The position numbers and the translations under genes were made by a program. Shown piece after piece: positions 9,686 through 18,834 of a DNA stretch of 64,000 nt. The notes under the pieces were generated by a model that saw only the letters and a program-made list of their open reading frames with translations, was not told where the DNA came from and did no database searches. Location of the stretch: NCBI RefSeq assembly GCF_002549795.1, contig NZ_CP021435.1, positions 372,001 to 436,000 on the forward strand, given 5' to 3'. The stretch is from Halomonas beimenensis (GTDB lineage: Bacteria; Pseudomonadota; Gammaproteobacteria; Pseudomonadales; Halomonadaceae). Within the stretch, counting starts at the first letter, position 1; every line of letters starts with the position of its first letter.

Positions 9686-11992
9686 ATGACATCCGCTCAT
9701 ATTCTGGGCTACCCCCGCATCGGCGCGGACCGCGAGCTCAAGAAGGCCACCGAGGCGTACTGGAAGGGCGACATCGATCGCGAGGCCCTGGAGGCCGAGG
9801 GGCGCGAGCTGCGTCGACGCCACTGGGCGGACCAGCGCGAGGCCGGCCTGGCGTGGGTCACGGTGGGTGACTTCGCCTTCTACGATCAGGTGCTCAACGT
9901 CTCCACGCTGCTCGGGGCGGTGCCGGCGCGCTTCGGCGCCGAGGCCGAGGTCGCCCGCGGCGAGGTGGACCTCGATACCACCTTCCGCATGGCCCGCGGG
10001 CGGGCGCCCGTCGGCGAGCCCGCTGCGGCCTGCGAGATGACCAAGTACTTCGATACCAACTACCACTACCTGGTCCCCGAGCTGCAGCCGGGCCAGCGCT
10101 TCCGCCTGGCCAGCACGCGGCTGTTCGACGAGGTCGAGGAGGCCAGGGCCGAAGGGCATGCGGTCAAGGTGGCGCTGACCGGGCCGCTGACCTGGCTGTG
10201 GCTGGGCAAGGGCCGTGGCGAGGGCGCCGAGGCCTTCGATCGCCTGGAGCTGCTCGACGGGGTGCTCGAGGTCTATGGCCAGGTGCTGGCCCGGCTGGCC
10301 GAGCTGGGCGTGGAGTGGGTGCAGCTCGACGAGCCGGCCCTGGTGCAGGATCTGCCGACGGACTGGAAGCAGGCCTACGAGCGGGCCTATCACCGCCTGC
10401 AGGCGGCGCCGGTGAAGCTGCTGCTGGCGACCTACTTCGGCGGCCTGGGCGATAACCTCTCGCTGACCGTGGGGCTGCCGGTGGACGGCCTGCACCTGGA
10501 CGCGGTCCGCGCGCCGGAGCAGGTCGAGGCGGTGGTCGACCGACTGCTGCCCCACAAGGTGCTGTCGCTGGGGGTGATCGACGGTCGCAACGTCTGGCGT
10601 GCCGACCTGGCCGCGCTGCGCGGCCGGCTGGCGCCGCTGGCGGCCAGGCTGGGCGAGCGGCTGTGGCTGGCCCCCAGCTGCTCGCTGCTGCACGTGCCGG
10701 TGGACCTGGCCGCCGAGACCGAGCTCGACGCCGAACTCATGAGCTGGCTGGCCTTCGCCCGCCAGAAGCTCGACGAGACGGTGACCCTGGCTCGCGCCCT
10801 GGGCGATCGCCTGGGGGCCGAGGACGAGGCGCGCCTGGCCGAGGCCGGCGTGGCGCTGGCGGCCCGCCGTGCCTCGCCGCGGATCCATCGTCCGGCGGTG
10901 GCCGAGCGGCTGGCCGCGGTGACCGCCGCCGACGGCGAGCGGGAGAGCCCCTACGGCGAGCGGGCCCGGGTCCAGCGCCGCCACCTGGACCTGCCGTTGT
11001 TCCCCACCACCACCATCGGCTCCTTCCCGCAGACCGCCGATATCCGGGCCGCCCGCCGGGCCCACAAGGCCGGTGAGCTGTCGGACGCCGACTACGAGGC
11101 GCGCATGGCGGCGGAGATCGCCGATGCCGTGCGTCGCCAGGAGGCGCTGGGGCTGGACATGCTGGTCCACGGCGAGGCCGAGCGCAACGACATGGTCGAG
11201 TACTTCGGCGAGCGGCTCGAGGGCTTCGCCTTCACCCGCTTCGGCTGGGTACAGAGCTATGGGTCGCGCTGCGTCAAGCCGCCGATCCTGTTCGGCGACG
11301 TGGCCCGCCCGGCGGCGATGACGGTACGCTGGAGCGAGTATGCCCAGTCGCTCACCGACAAGCCCATGAAGGGCATGCTGACCGGTCCGGTGACCATCCT
11401 GCAGTGGTCCTTCGTGCGCGACGATCAGCCCCGGGCCGCTACCTGCCGGCAGATCGCCCTGGCGCTGCGCGACGAGGTGGCCGACCTGGAAGCCGCCGGC
11501 ATCCGCGCCATCCAGATCGACGAGCCGGCGCTGCGCGAGGGGCTGCCGCTGCGCCAGGCCGAGTGGCAGGCCTATCTCGACTGGGCGGTGGACTGCTTCA
11601 AGCTGAGCGCCGCGGTGGCCGCGGATGCGACTCAGGTGCACACCCACATGTGCTACTCGGAGTTCAACGACATCATCGGCGCCATCGCCGCCCTGGACGC
11701 CGACGTCATCACCATCGAGACCTCACGCTCCGACATGGAACTGCTCGACGCCTTCCGCGACTTCGCCTATCCGAACGAGATCGGGCCGGGCGTCTACGAC
11801 ATCCACTCGCCGAACCTCCCCGAGGTGGCCTGGATGGTGGCGCTGATGGAGAAGGCCGCCGAGCGCATCCCGGTGGAGCGGCTCTGGGTCAACCCGGACT
11901 GCGGCCTCAAGACCCGCGGCTGGGCCGAGGTGGAGCCGGCGCTGGCCCGCATGGTCGAGGCGGCACAGGCGCTGCGCCGACGCCACGGCTGA
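9686..11992 (+). CDS. metE: Cobalamin-independent methionine synthase
   Basis: MetE transfers a methyl group from 5-methyltetrahydropteroyl-triglutamate to homocysteine, the last step of methionine synthesis, in the cytoplasm. The 768-residue length is typical of the family's two-barrel architecture. The start of the C-terminal catalytic barrel is marked by [12 protein letters not shown] near residue 438. Zinc ligands are visible in [11 protein letters not shown] and in [11 protein letters not shown] (Cys739). The start is the ATG at 9686 after a GGGG tract. It is divergent from metR, and an inverted repeat follows the gene. Confidence 0.96.
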   Translation: MTSAHILGYPRIGADRELKKATEAYWKGDIDREALEAEGRELRRRHWADQREAGLAWVTVGDFAFYDQVLNVSTLLGAVPARFGAEAEVARGEVDLDTTFRMARGRAPVGEPAAACEMTKYFDTNYHYLVPELQPGQRFRLASTRLFDEVEEARAEGHAVKVALTGPLTWLWLGKGRGEGAEAFDRLELLDGVLEVYGQVLARLAELGVEWVQLDEPALVQDLPTDWKQAYERAYHRLQAAPVKLLLATYFGGLGDNLSLTVGLPVDGLHLDAVRAPEQVEAVVDRLLPHKVLSLGVIDGRNVWRADLAALRGRLAPLAARLGERLWLAPSCSLLHVPVDLAAETELDAELMSWLAFARQKLDETVTLARALGDRLGAEDEARLAEAGVALAARRASPRIHRPAVAERLAAVTAADGERESPYGERARVQRRHLDLPLFPTTTIGSFPQTADIRAARRAHKAGELSDADYEARMAAEIADAVRRQEALGLDMLVHGEAERNDMVEYFGERLEGFAFTRFGWVQSYGSRCVKPPILFGDVARPAAMTVRWSEYAQSLTDKPMKGMLTGPVTILQWSFVRDDQPRAATCRQIALALRDEVADLEAAGIRAIQIDEPALREGLPLRQAEWQAYLDWAVDCFKLSAAVAADATQVHTHMCYSEFNDIIGAIAALDADVITIETSRSDMELLDAFRDFAYPNEIGPGVYDIHSPNLPEVAWMVALMEKAAERIPVERLWVNPDCGLKTRGWAEVEPALARMVEAAQALRRRHG

Positions 11993-12032
11993 GACGCGGG
12001 CGAAAGCTGGCGGCGCTCGGCCATACATCGTT

Positions 12033-12092
12033 AAAAATCGGCTTAAAATGCTCATTTAGAGCTAACTAAACTCCGCTTTTGCGCCGATTTTT
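12033..12092. repeat. Ten-bp inverted repeat between metE and the hydrogenase operon
   Basis: AAAAATCGGC (12033-12042) and GCCGATTTTT (12083-12092) are perfect inverted arms 40 nt apart; the inner sequence contains a small GCTC/GAGC hairpin (12050-12062). The A- and T-tracts are in terminator positions, so it may end metE transcription. Equally, it could be a looped operator for the hydrogenase operon, whose first codon is 155 bp downstream. The remaining bases to 12246 show no clear promoter or FNR box. Confidence 0.45.
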
Positions 12093-12246
12093 GCCTTGTC
12101 TGGCCGTCGCTCGCGGCGCTTTTCCTCCCAGTCCGTGCGGATGGTGGGGGCTCAACTGTGTACCGGGCGTTTCCCCCGACTTCGTCCTCTTCCTGGGCTG
12201 CTAGGCTTATCGAGACCGAAGCCGGCCACCAGGGGGAGCGGCCCGC

Positions 12247-13392
12247 ATGGAACCAGAACCGAGGGCGCGGACCACGGCGCTGATCGATCGCCGCGGGCTG
12301 CAGGCACTGATCGAGGCCCTGGCCGATGAGGGCTATCGGGTGGTGGGACCGACGCGACGCGACGACGCCATCGTCTACGACGACCTGGCGGACCTCGACG
12401 ATCTCCCCGCCGGCTGGACGGAGCACCAGGAGGCGGGCCGCTACCGGCTCGTGGCCCGCGACGATCAGGCCCTGTTCGGCTACGCGGTGGGCCCCCATGC
12501 CTGGAAGCGCTTCCTGCATCCGCCCGTCGAGACCCTGTGGACGGCGCAGCGCGACGAGCACGGCCTCACCTTCCGGAGCCCCGAGCCCGCCGAGGAACGC
12601 TTCGCCTTCCTCGGCGTGCGCGCCTGCGAGCTGCAGGCCATCGCCATCCAGGATCGGGTCTTCCTCGAGGGGCCCCACGTCGACGCGGGCTATGGCGCCC
12701 GTCGTCGCGAGGCCTTCATCGTCGCCGTGAACTGCGGGGAGGCGGGCGGGACCTGCTTCTGCGTCTCCATGCAGACCGGCCCCCGGGCCGAGTCGGGCTT
12801 CGACCTGGCGCTGACCGAGCTGCTCGAGGCCGATCGTCACGATTTCCTGGTCGAGGTCGGCAGCCCCGCCGGCGCGGCGCTGCTCGAGCGTCTCCCTCAC
12901 CGGAAGGCCGGCGGGGCCGATCACCGGGCGGCCGACGCGGTGGTGGCGCGTACCGCCAGCCGGATGGGGCGAGAGCTGGAGACCCAGGGGCTCAAGGCGC
13001 TGCTCCAGGACAATCCCGAGCATCCCCGCTGGGACGACGTCGCCGAGCGCTGCCTGACCTGCGGCAACTGCACCATGGTCTGTCCCACCTGCTTCTGCAC
13101 CACCGTGGAGGATCACAGCGACCTGGCCGGCACCCGGGCCGAGCGGGTCCGCCTGTGGGATTCCTGCTTCACCCTGGACTTCTCCTACCTGCACGGCGGC
13201 AGCGTGCGCCAGAGCCCCCGCAGTCGCTACCGGCAGTGGATGACCCACAAGCTGGCCAGCTGGATCGACCAGTTCGGCACCTCGGGATGCGTGGGCTGCG
13301 GTCGCTGCATCACCTGGTGCCCAACGGGCATCGACATCACCGAGGAGGCGGCGGTGATCCGCGCCACCGCCCCCCAGCGGCGGGACCCCTGA
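12247..13392 (+). CDS. hydB: Group 3b [NiFe] hydrogenase, iron-sulfur (beta) subunit
   Basis: This 381-residue protein resembles HydB/HyhB-type electron-transfer subunits of cytoplasmic sulfhydrogenases, which pass electrons between the hydrogenase small subunit and the flavin subunit. Two C-terminal cysteine clusters are visible: [16 protein letters not shown] near residues 269-284 and [12 protein letters not shown] near 349-360, consistent with two [4Fe-4S] clusters. An upstream VRACELQAI segment (about residues 121-129) is typical of this family. It is the first gene of the hydrogenase operon; only one base separates its stop from the next start. No signal peptide is present, which fits a cytoplasmic enzyme. 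Confidence 0.88.
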   Translation: MEPEPRARTTALIDRRGLQALIEALADEGYRVVGPTRRDDAIVYDDLADLDDLPAGWTEHQEAGRYRLVARDDQALFGYAVGPHAWKRFLHPPVETLWTAQRDEHGLTFRSPEPAEERFAFLGVRACELQAIAIQDRVFLEGPHVDAGYGARRREAFIVAVNCGEAGGTCFCVSMQTGPRAESGFDLALTELLEADRHDFLVEVGSPAGAALLERLPHRKAGGADHRAADAVVARTASRMGRELETQGLKALLQDNPEHPRWDDVAERCLTCGNCTMVCPTCFCTTVEDHSDLAGTRAERVRLWDSCFTLDFSYLHGGSVRQSPRSRYRQWMTHKLASWIDQFGTSGCVGCGRCITWCPTGIDITEEAAVIRATAPQRRDP

Positions 13393-13393
13393 C

Positions 13394-13852
13394 ATGGCCT
13401 ATCTCGAGCGCATCCTGGGGGAGCACCCCTTCTTCGCCGGGCTCGACGACGAGCACGGCCGGCTGTTGGCCGGCTGCGCCCGCAACCGTCGCTTCGCCGC
13501 CGGCGAGTACCTGTTCCGCGAGGGCGAGGCGGCCGACGAGTTCTACCTGATCCGGCACGGCCAGGTGGCCCTCGAGACGCTGGTGCCCGGCCGTGCCCCG
13601 CTGGTCATCGCGACCCTCGGCGAGGGCGAGATCGTCGGCGCTTCCTGGCTGCTGCCCCCCTATCGCTGGATGTTCGACGCCCGTGCCGTGACCCTGACCC
13701 GGGCCATCGGCCTGGATGCGGCCTGCCTGCGCGGCAAGTGCGAGGTCGACCACCACCTCGGGTACGACATGATGAAGCGCTTCCTGCCCGTCGTGGTGAA
13801 GCGCCTGCACGACACCCGGCTCCAGGTCCTCGATGTCTATGGCGACGACTGA
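13394..13852 (+). CDS. Cyclic nucleotide-binding domain protein in the hydrogenase operon
   Basis: This 152-residue protein is a stand-alone cNMP-binding (CRP-like beta-roll) domain. The jelly-roll pattern is clear: [19 protein letters not shown] strand, [24 protein letters not shown]. It stops before where CRP/FNR proteins would have a helix-turn-helix, ending in a short helical segment, so it is not an obvious DNA-binding regulator. It lies between the beta and gamma hydrogenase subunits, one base after the former and overlapping the latter by 20 bases. It is therefore likely made with the enzyme and may regulate or dock to it. Whether it binds cAMP is uncertain. Confidence 0.82.
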   Translation: MAYLERILGEHPFFAGLDDEHGRLLAGCARNRRFAAGEYLFREGEAADEFYLIRHGQVALETLVPGRAPLVIATLGEGEIVGASWLLPPYRWMFDARAVTLTRAIGLDAACLRGKCEVDHHLGYDMMKRFLPVVVKRLHDTRLQVLDVYGDD

Positions 13853-14687
13853 TCCCCGGGCCGCCGGCCCCGCGCCCTTCGTGCCGCAGGCCTACCGTGT
13901 CGAGGAGGTGACCCGCGAGCTCGCCGACACCGTCTCGCTGCGCCTGGCGCCGCTGGACGGGGCTCGGCCCGACTTCCGCCCGGGGCAGTTCAACATGCTC
14001 TGGGCCTTCGGCGTGGGGGAGGCGGCCATCAGCATCAGCGACGTCGAGACGGACGGGAGCTTCGTGCATACCGTGCGTGCCGTGGGGGCGGTCAGCGGCG
14101 CCCTGGCGGGACTCGAGGTCGGCACCCGAGTCGGCCTGCGCGGTCCCTTCGGGACTGGCTGGCGAGTGGCCGAGGCGCGCGGCGCGGACGTCGTGGTGGT
14201 CGCCGGCGGCCTCGGCCTGGCCCCGTTGCGGCCCGCGATCCAGGCGCTGCTGGCCGATCGGGCGCGCTACGGTCGCGTGGCGATCCTGGTCGGGGCGCGC
14301 AGCCCCGAGACCCTGCTCTACCCGGAAGCCCTCGCGCCCTGGCAGCGCCGCCCCGACGTGGAGGTCCTGGTCACGGTGGATCATGCCGGCGCCGATTGGG
14401 CGGGCCGGGTCGGGGTGGTGCCCGGGCTCGTGCCGCGGGCCGCCTTTGATGCCGACGACTGCGTGGCCCTGGTCTGCGGCCCGGAGGTGATGATGCGCTT
14501 CACGGTCGCGGCCCTGCGTCATGCGGGCGTGGCGGCCGAGCGCATCCATGTGTCGATGGAGCGCAACATGAAGTGCGCCGTCGGCTGGTGCGGGCATTGC
14601 CAGTTCGGGCCCGCCTTCGTCTGCAAGGACGGCCCGGTGATGCGCTACGACGCCATCGCCGACCTCTTCTCCATCCCCGAGGTGTGA
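13833..14687 (+). CDS. hydG: Group 3b [NiFe] hydrogenase, FAD/NAD(P)-binding (gamma) subunit
   Basis: This subunit resembles ferredoxin-NADP reductase-like proteins (HydG/HyhG, dihydroorotate dehydrogenase electron-transfer type) and should carry the FAD and the NADP(H) site. Visible features are an FAD-domain RPGQFNML motif, a nucleotide-binding [14 protein letters not shown] segment and a CGPEVMM motif. Near residue 248 begins a C-terminal cysteine set (CAVGWCGHC, then a further Cys after FGPAFV) for a [2Fe-2S] cluster. The start overlaps the previous gene by 20 bases; a second in-frame ATG at 13839 is also possible. Length is 284 residues. Confidence 0.9.
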   Translation: MSMATTDPRAAGPAPFVPQAYRVEEVTRELADTVSLRLAPLDGARPDFRPGQFNMLWAFGVGEAAISISDVETDGSFVHTVRAVGAVSGALAGLEVGTRVGLRGPFGTGWRVAEARGADVVVVAGGLGLAPLRPAIQALLADRARYGRVAILVGARSPETLLYPEALAPWQRRPDVEVLVTVDHAGADWAGRVGVVPGLVPRAAFDADDCVALVCGPEVMMRFTVAALRHAGVAAERIHVSMERNMKCAVGWCGHCQFGPAFVCKDGPVMRYDAIADLFSIPEV

Positions 14688-14688
14688 C

Positions 14689-15474
14689 ATGGCCGAACCG
14701 ACCCGTCCCCGTCTCGCGGTCTGGAAGTTCGCCTCCTGCGACGGCTGCCAGCTGTCCCTGCTCGACTGCGAGGACGAGCTGCTGGCCGTCGACGAGGCCC
14801 TCGACATCGCCTATTTCCCCGAGGCCTCCAGCGCCATGGTCGAGGGCCCCTATACGCTCTCGCTGGTGGAGGGCTCGATCACCACCGCCCACGACGTCGC
14901 GCGCATCCGCGAGGTTCGCGCCCAGTCGCGGCATCTGGTGACCATCGGCGCCTGCGCCACCGCCGGCGGCATCCAGGCGCTGCGCAACTTCGCCGACGTC
15001 GACGACTTCGTCGCCGCCGTCTATGCCTCGCCGGACTACATCGCCACCCTGGCCACCTCGACGCCGATCTCGGCCCATGTGGCGGTCGATTTCGAGCTGC
15101 AGGGCTGTCCGATCAATAAGGTCCAGCTCCTCGAGGTGCTGTCGGCCTTCCTGGCCGGTCGTCGGCCCGCCATCGCCGCCCACAGCGTCTGCATCGAGTG
15201 CAAGCGTCGCGGCAACGTCTGCGTGATGGTGCAGGGCACCCCCTGCCTGGGGCCGGTGACCCATGCCGGCTGCGGTGCGCTCTGTCCCGCCTACCGGCGT
15301 GGCTGCTACGGCTGCTACGGCCCCATGGAGACGCCCCGCACCGCGGCGCTGGCGCGGGAGTGGCAGGCCCTGGGCGTGGCGCCGCGGGAGATCCGCCACG
15401 CCTTCCGCAGCTTCAACGCCGGCGCCGAGGCGTTCCGTGAGGAGAGCGAGGCCCATGACGACCAAGCGACTTAG
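14689..15474 (+). CDS. hydD: Group 3b [NiFe] hydrogenase, small (delta) subunit
   Basis: The 261-residue small subunit belongs to the NADH-ubiquinone-oxidoreductase 20-kDa/hydrogenase small-subunit family and holds the proximal iron-sulfur cluster. Cys17 and Cys20 (SCDGCQLS), [10 protein letters not shown] (about residues 86-95) and GCPINK provide the expected ligands. A further Cys-rich tail ([11 protein letters not shown], then CLGP, GCGALC, GCYGC) is typical of group 3 enzymes. There is no twin-arginine signal, so the enzyme stays in the cytoplasm. It begins one base after hydG and overlaps the large-subunit gene by 20 bases. Confidence 0.92.
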   Translation: MAEPTRPRLAVWKFASCDGCQLSLLDCEDELLAVDEALDIAYFPEASSAMVEGPYTLSLVEGSITTAHDVARIREVRAQSRHLVTIGACATAGGIQALRNFADVDDFVAAVYASPDYIATLATSTPISAHVAVDFELQGCPINKVQLLEVLSAFLAGRRPAIAAHSVCIECKRRGNVCVMVQGTPCLGPVTHAGCGALCPAYRRGCYGCYGPMETPRTAALAREWQALGVAPREIRHAFRSFNAGAEAFREESEAHDDQAT

Positions 15475-16744
15475 CGTCGACTACCTGGCCCGGGTGGAAG
15501 GGGAGGGGGCGCTCGACCTGGAGATCGAGGGCGACCGGGTGGCCGCCGCGCGGCTGCGCATCTTCGAGCCGCCGCGCCTGTTCGAGGCCCTGCTGCGCGG
15601 GCGGGGCTACGTCGAGACGCCGGACATCGTGGCGCGGATCTGCGGCATCTGCCCGATCGCCTACCAGATGAGCGCCGCCCATGCCCTGGAGGACGCCTTC
15701 GGCATCCGCGTGGAGGGGCAGCTGCGCGCCCTGCGCCGCCTGATCTACTGCGGCGAATGGATCGAGAGTCACGCGCTGCACGTGGTGATGCTGCATGCCC
15801 CCGACTTCCTCGGCTACCCCGACGCCATGCGCATGGCGGCCGACCACCGCGACATCGTGCGCCAGGGGCTCGAGGTGAAGAAGGTCGGCAACGAGGTGCT
15901 GCGCGTGCTGGGCGGGCGCGAGATCCATCCCGTCAACGTGCGGGTCGGCGGCTTCTATCGCCTGCCCACCCGGCGGGAGCTGGCCGGGCTCGCCGACCGC
16001 CTCGAGCGGGCCCACGAGCTGGCCGTGGGCCTGGTGCGCTTGGTGGCGACCCTTCCCTTCCCGGACGTCGAGCGCGATTACGAGCTGGTGGCGCTGCGCC
16101 ATCCCGACGAATACCCGTTCAACGAGGGGCGACTGGTCTCCAGCCGGGGCATCGACATCGATATCGCCGATTTCGATACGACCTTCGCCGAGCGCCAGGT
16201 GCCCCACTCCACGGCGCTGCATTCCCACGTCAGGGAGCGAGGCGCCTACCTGGTGGGCCCCCTGGCCCGCTACGGGCTCAACTTCGATCGCCTGCCCGCC
16301 GAGGTGCAGGCGCTGGCCCGGGAGGCGGGGCTGGGCCCGCGCTGTCTCAATCCCTACCGCAGCATCGTGGTGCGCGCCCTGGAGGTCGTCTTCGCCTGCC
16401 AGGAGGCGCTGCGGATCATCGCCGCCTACGAGCCGCCCGAGGCCGCCGCCGTGGAGGTGGTGCCGCGCGCCGGGGAAGGGATCGGCTGCACCGAGGCGCC
16501 GCGCGGCATCTGCTGGCACCGCTACGAGACGGCGGCCGACGGGACCATCCGCACGGCGCGCATCGTGCCGCCGACGTCCCAGAACCAGCCGAGCATCGAG
16601 GCGGACATCGCCGCGGTCGCCGGGTCGGTCCTCGACCAGCCGGACGAGGTGATCCGTGACCGCTGTGCCAGGAGCATCCGCAACCATGATCCCTGCATCT
16701 CCTGCTCGGCCCATGCCCTCAGGCTGCGGGTGCGGCGTCGATGA
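15455..16744 (+). CDS. hydA: Group 3b [NiFe] hydrogenase, large (alpha, catalytic) subunit
   Basis: The catalytic subunit holds the Ni-Fe centre that cleaves or forms H2. Both signature motifs are intact: RICGIC (Cys63, Cys66) and the C-terminal DPCISC followed by SAH (Cys414, Cys417, His420). Nine residues follow the histidine; the maturation protease should remove them after nickel insertion. I use the ATG at 15455 (429 residues), which overlaps the small-subunit gene; the frame is open much further upstream but there it shadows that gene. Cytoplasmic group 3b enzymes couple H2 to NADP(H) and can reduce polysulfide. Subgroup assignment rests on the four-gene arrangement and the subunit types. 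Confidence 0.93.
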   Translation: MTTKRLSVDYLARVEGEGALDLEIEGDRVAAARLRIFEPPRLFEALLRGRGYVETPDIVARICGICPIAYQMSAAHALEDAFGIRVEGQLRALRRLIYCGEWIESHALHVVMLHAPDFLGYPDAMRMAADHRDIVRQGLEVKKVGNEVLRVLGGREIHPVNVRVGGFYRLPTRRELAGLADRLERAHELAVGLVRLVATLPFPDVERDYELVALRHPDEYPFNEGRLVSSRGIDIDIADFDTTFAERQVPHSTALHSHVRERGAYLVGPLARYGLNFDRLPAEVQALAREAGLGPRCLNPYRSIVVRALEVVFACQEALRIIAAYEPPEAAAVEVVPRAGEGIGCTEAPRGICWHRYETAADGTIRTARIVPPTSQNQPSIEADIAAVAGSVLDQPDEVIRDRCARSIRNHDPCISCSAHALRLRVRRR

Positions 16745-17226
16745 GCCAGGCCGCGCCGCCTCGGGTCCTGGTGGTGGGGCTCGGCAATCCCGACCGGGGC
16801 GACGACGGGGTGGGCGTGCTCCTGGCGACGCGACTCGCGGACAGCCTGCCCGACGGGGTCGGCCTGCTCACCGGGGGGCGCGACGTGCTCTCGCTGATCG
16901 ACGACTGGGCGGGCTACGACGTCATGCTGGCCCTCGATGCCGCCGCGCCGATGGGCCATCCCGGCCGCGTGCACCGCCTGACCTCGAGCGGTGAGTGGCC
17001 CGTGGAGACCCAGGCGCCGTTGTCGGGCCATGCGCTGGGTCTCTTCGAGGCCCTGGCGCTGGCTCGCACCCTGCATCTGCCCGTGCCCCACTCGGTGGTG
17101 ATCTTCGCCATCGAGGCGGCGGACCTGACGCCCGGCGCCCCGCTCAGTCCGGCCGTGGCCGCGGCGATGCCGGGAATGGTCGAGCGTGTGGTCGACGAGG
17201 TCGCCCGGCGGGCCGCCCGTACCTGA
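16741..17226 (+). CDS. Hydrogenase maturation protease
   Basis: This 161-residue HycI/HybD/HoxW-type endopeptidase trims the C-terminal extension of the large subunit once nickel is bound. It has the family's GLGNPDRGDDGVGV motif (acidic metal ligand at Asp21/22, where relatives usually have Glu or Asp), LALDAAAP (Asp66) and LSGHALGL (His97), matching the three nickel-sensing ligands. Its ATG overlaps the hydA stop in an ATGA, so it is translated with its substrate. It is the last gene of the operon. None of the hypABCDEF assembly genes is in the window. Confidence 0.88.
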   Translation: MSQAAPPRVLVVGLGNPDRGDDGVGVLLATRLADSLPDGVGLLTGGRDVLSLIDDWAGYDVMLALDAAAPMGHPGRVHRLTSSGEWPVETQAPLSGHALGLFEALALARTLHLPVPHSVVIFAIEAADLTPGAPLSPAVAAAMPGMVERVVDEVARRAART

Positions 17227-17300
17227 GCGGACGCCACCCGGCGGGTCCGTGATGCTATGCTGGGGCCCTCAGGAAGTCCGTCGCCATGCAAGGAGCCAAG

Positions 17301-18062
17301 ATGTCCGCGACCTCGCCCCGTTTCGCTTCGTCGATCCTGCCATTGCTGCTCGGTGCCGCCCTGGGCCTGGCCGGCTGTGCCGTCCAGGCGCCGGCGCCGG
17401 CACCGGCGCCGCCCTCGGTATCGGACGCCCCTCGGGGCACCGCCGAGCCCCGGGCCAAGGCGCCGCTGCTCCCCTCGATGCTGTTCCCCGGCGAGGCGGA
17501 GCGGTTCGTCGGCTGGCGCTGTACCCCCGCCCAGGACCTGGTCACCGCCACCACCGAGAAGGAGCTGCGTCTGTGGTCCGCCCACGGCGCCTATCGGCTG
17601 GAGCCGGCCGTGGTGGCCAGCGGCAGCCGCTACCAGCAGGGGGAGCTGAGTGTCTGGACCAAGGGCGACGAGGCGCTGGTGGAGAGCCCCAGGGGACGAC
17701 TGGACTGTCGGCAGGACATCGCCCTGGCGGCCCTGGGCCGGGACGATCACCCCGGGGTCATGTTCCTGGGCCGCGGCAACGAGCCGGGCTGGAGCGTGAA
17801 GCTCGCCCACGACGTGCCCGAGCTCACCTTGTCCCTGGACTATGGCGAGCGGGTGGTGACCCTGCCCTATCGGCTGACCACCCTGGACAACGGCGAGGGC
17901 CGCGTGATCCTGGCCAGCGGCCAGGCGGCGAGGCCCTTCAACCTGCGCATCGAGGCCAAGGCCTGCTTCGACGACATGAGCGGCCAGCCCTGGCCGGCCC
18001 GGGTGACCCTGGACCTCAATGGGAGGCAGTATCGGGGCTGTGGGCAGGGCATCGCACCCTGA
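17301..18062 (+). CDS. Lipoprotein fusing an MliC-like and a COG3650-like domain
   Basis: The start at 17301 has an AAGGAG six bases upstream; an earlier ATG at 17286 lacks a good site. The signal peptide ends in an LAGC lipobox, so this is a lipoprotein of about 253 residues. An Ala/Pro linker leads to an MliC-like region (WRCTPAQDL, then SGSRYQQGELSVWTKGDEA), resembling membrane-bound inhibitors of c-type lysozyme. The second half (GRGNEPGWSVK, then DDMSGQPWPA and YRGCGQ) resembles the COG3650 family of uncharacterised envelope proteins. Two cysteines in each half suggest disulfides. A role in envelope protection is inferred from the MliC similarity only. Confidence 0.7.
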   Translation: MSATSPRFASSILPLLLGAALGLAGCAVQAPAPAPAPPSVSDAPRGTAEPRAKAPLLPSMLFPGEAERFVGWRCTPAQDLVTATTEKELRLWSAHGAYRLEPAVVASGSRYQQGELSVWTKGDEALVESPRGRLDCRQDIALAALGRDDHPGVMFLGRGNEPGWSVKLAHDVPELTLSLDYGERVVTLPYRLTTLDNGEGRVILASGQAARPFNLRIEAKACFDDMSGQPWPARVTLDLNGRQYRGCGQGIAP

Positions 18063-18077
18063 TTCGATTTTATCGAA
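18063..18077. promoter_or_regulatory. Perfect palindrome upstream of azoR, candidate operator
   Basis: TTCGAT-TTT-ATCGAA is a perfect 6-3-6 inverted repeat placed 23 bp upstream of the predicted azoR -35. It is AT-rich against a GC-rich background. It could bind a regulator of azoR; no candidate regulator gene is adjacent. It may also act as a weak terminator for the preceding gene. Confidence 0.4.
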
Positions 18078-18099
18078 CATAGGGTGCGGTTTTTCCCGC

Positions 18100-18127
18100 T
18101 TATCGTGGAGAAAAGCGAACGTATAAT
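18100..18127 (+). promoter_or_regulatory. azoR promoter
   Basis: A perfect TATAAT (18122-18127) lies 16 bp after a weak -35 (TTATCG, 18100-18105). It is 40 bp upstream of the azoR ATG. A consensus -10 is unusual in this GC-rich sequence. Confidence 0.5.
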
Positions 18128-18167
18128 GGTGATCAAACCTCCGCTAACCCGTTTCCAGGAGATCGCC

Positions 18168-18770
18168 ATGACCCGTGCTCTCGTCCTCACCTCTTCCATC
18201 CTCGGCGGCAACTCCCAGCAGCTCGCCGATCACTTCATCGCCCGGGCCGCCGAGCGCGACGGCCTGGATATCACCCACCGCGACCTGGTGGCCGAGGAAC
18301 TGCCGCACCTCACCCTGCCCGAGCTCGGCAGCTGGCAGGTGGCGGCCGAGGAGCGCAGCGACGAGCAGCGCGAGCTGGCGGCCCGCTCCGATGCCCTGAT
18401 CGAGGAACTCCTGGCTCACGACGTCCTGGTGCTGGCGGTGCCGCTCTACAACCTGGGCATCCCGTCCCAGATGAAGGCCTGGTTCGACCGCGTGATGCGT
18501 GCCGGCGTGACCTTCCGCTACACCGAGAACGGGCCCCAGGGGCTGGTCGAGGGCAAACGGGCGGTGATCCTGGCGGCCCGCGGTGGCCAGTATGCCGGTA
18601 CCGAGCTCGACAGCCAGACGCCCCATCTCAAGGGCATGCTCGGCCTGATCGGCATCCGCGACGTGGACGTGGTGTATGCCGAGGGGCTCGCCCTGGGCGA
18701 GCTGGACCGCGACGCCGCCATGGGGGAGGCCCGCCAGGCCATCGACGGCCTGGTCGAGACGCTGGCCTGA
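18168..18770 (+). CDS. azoR: FMN-dependent NADH:quinone oxidoreductase / azoreductase
   Basis: AzoR is a cytoplasmic flavodoxin-fold enzyme that reduces quinones and azo compounds with NAD(P)H, thought to protect against thiol or quinone stress. The protein has 200 residues from the ATG at 18168, which is preceded by AGGAG; the longer reading frame would include the promoter. Visible family features are SSILGGNSQQLADHF (FMN phosphate site), VPLYNLGIPSQMKAWFDRV (isoalloxazine-contact segment) and AARGGQY near residue 140. It is monocistronic, with its own promoter and a strong terminator. Confidence 0.92.
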   Translation: MTRALVLTSSILGGNSQQLADHFIARAAERDGLDITHRDLVAEELPHLTLPELGSWQVAAEERSDEQRELAARSDALIEELLAHDVLVLAVPLYNLGIPSQMKAWFDRVMRAGVTFRYTENGPQGLVEGKRAVILAARGGQYAGTELDSQTPHLKGMLGLIGIRDVDVVYAEGLALGELDRDAAMGEARQAIDGLVETLA

Positions 18771-18797
18771 TCGCGTCGCGCCGCTACCACGCATGAC

Positions 18798-18824
18798 AGG
18801 GCCCGCCATTCGGCGGGCCCTTTG
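18798..18824 (+). terminator. azoR terminator
   Basis: An AGGGCCCGCC arm (18798-18807) pairs with GGCGGGCCCT (18812-18821) around a 4-base loop, giving a 10-bp stem followed by TTTG. It also lies 10 bp past the end of the convergent protease gene and may serve both. Confidence 0.75.
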
Positions 18825-18834
18825 CATGGGGGGC

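Noticed and set aside
12247..16744. The hydrogenase cluster as part of a complex I or formate hydrogenlyase
   Set aside because: The large subunit has both Ni-binding CxxC motifs and a dedicated maturation protease, and the operon has a flavin/NADP subunit but no membrane subunits.
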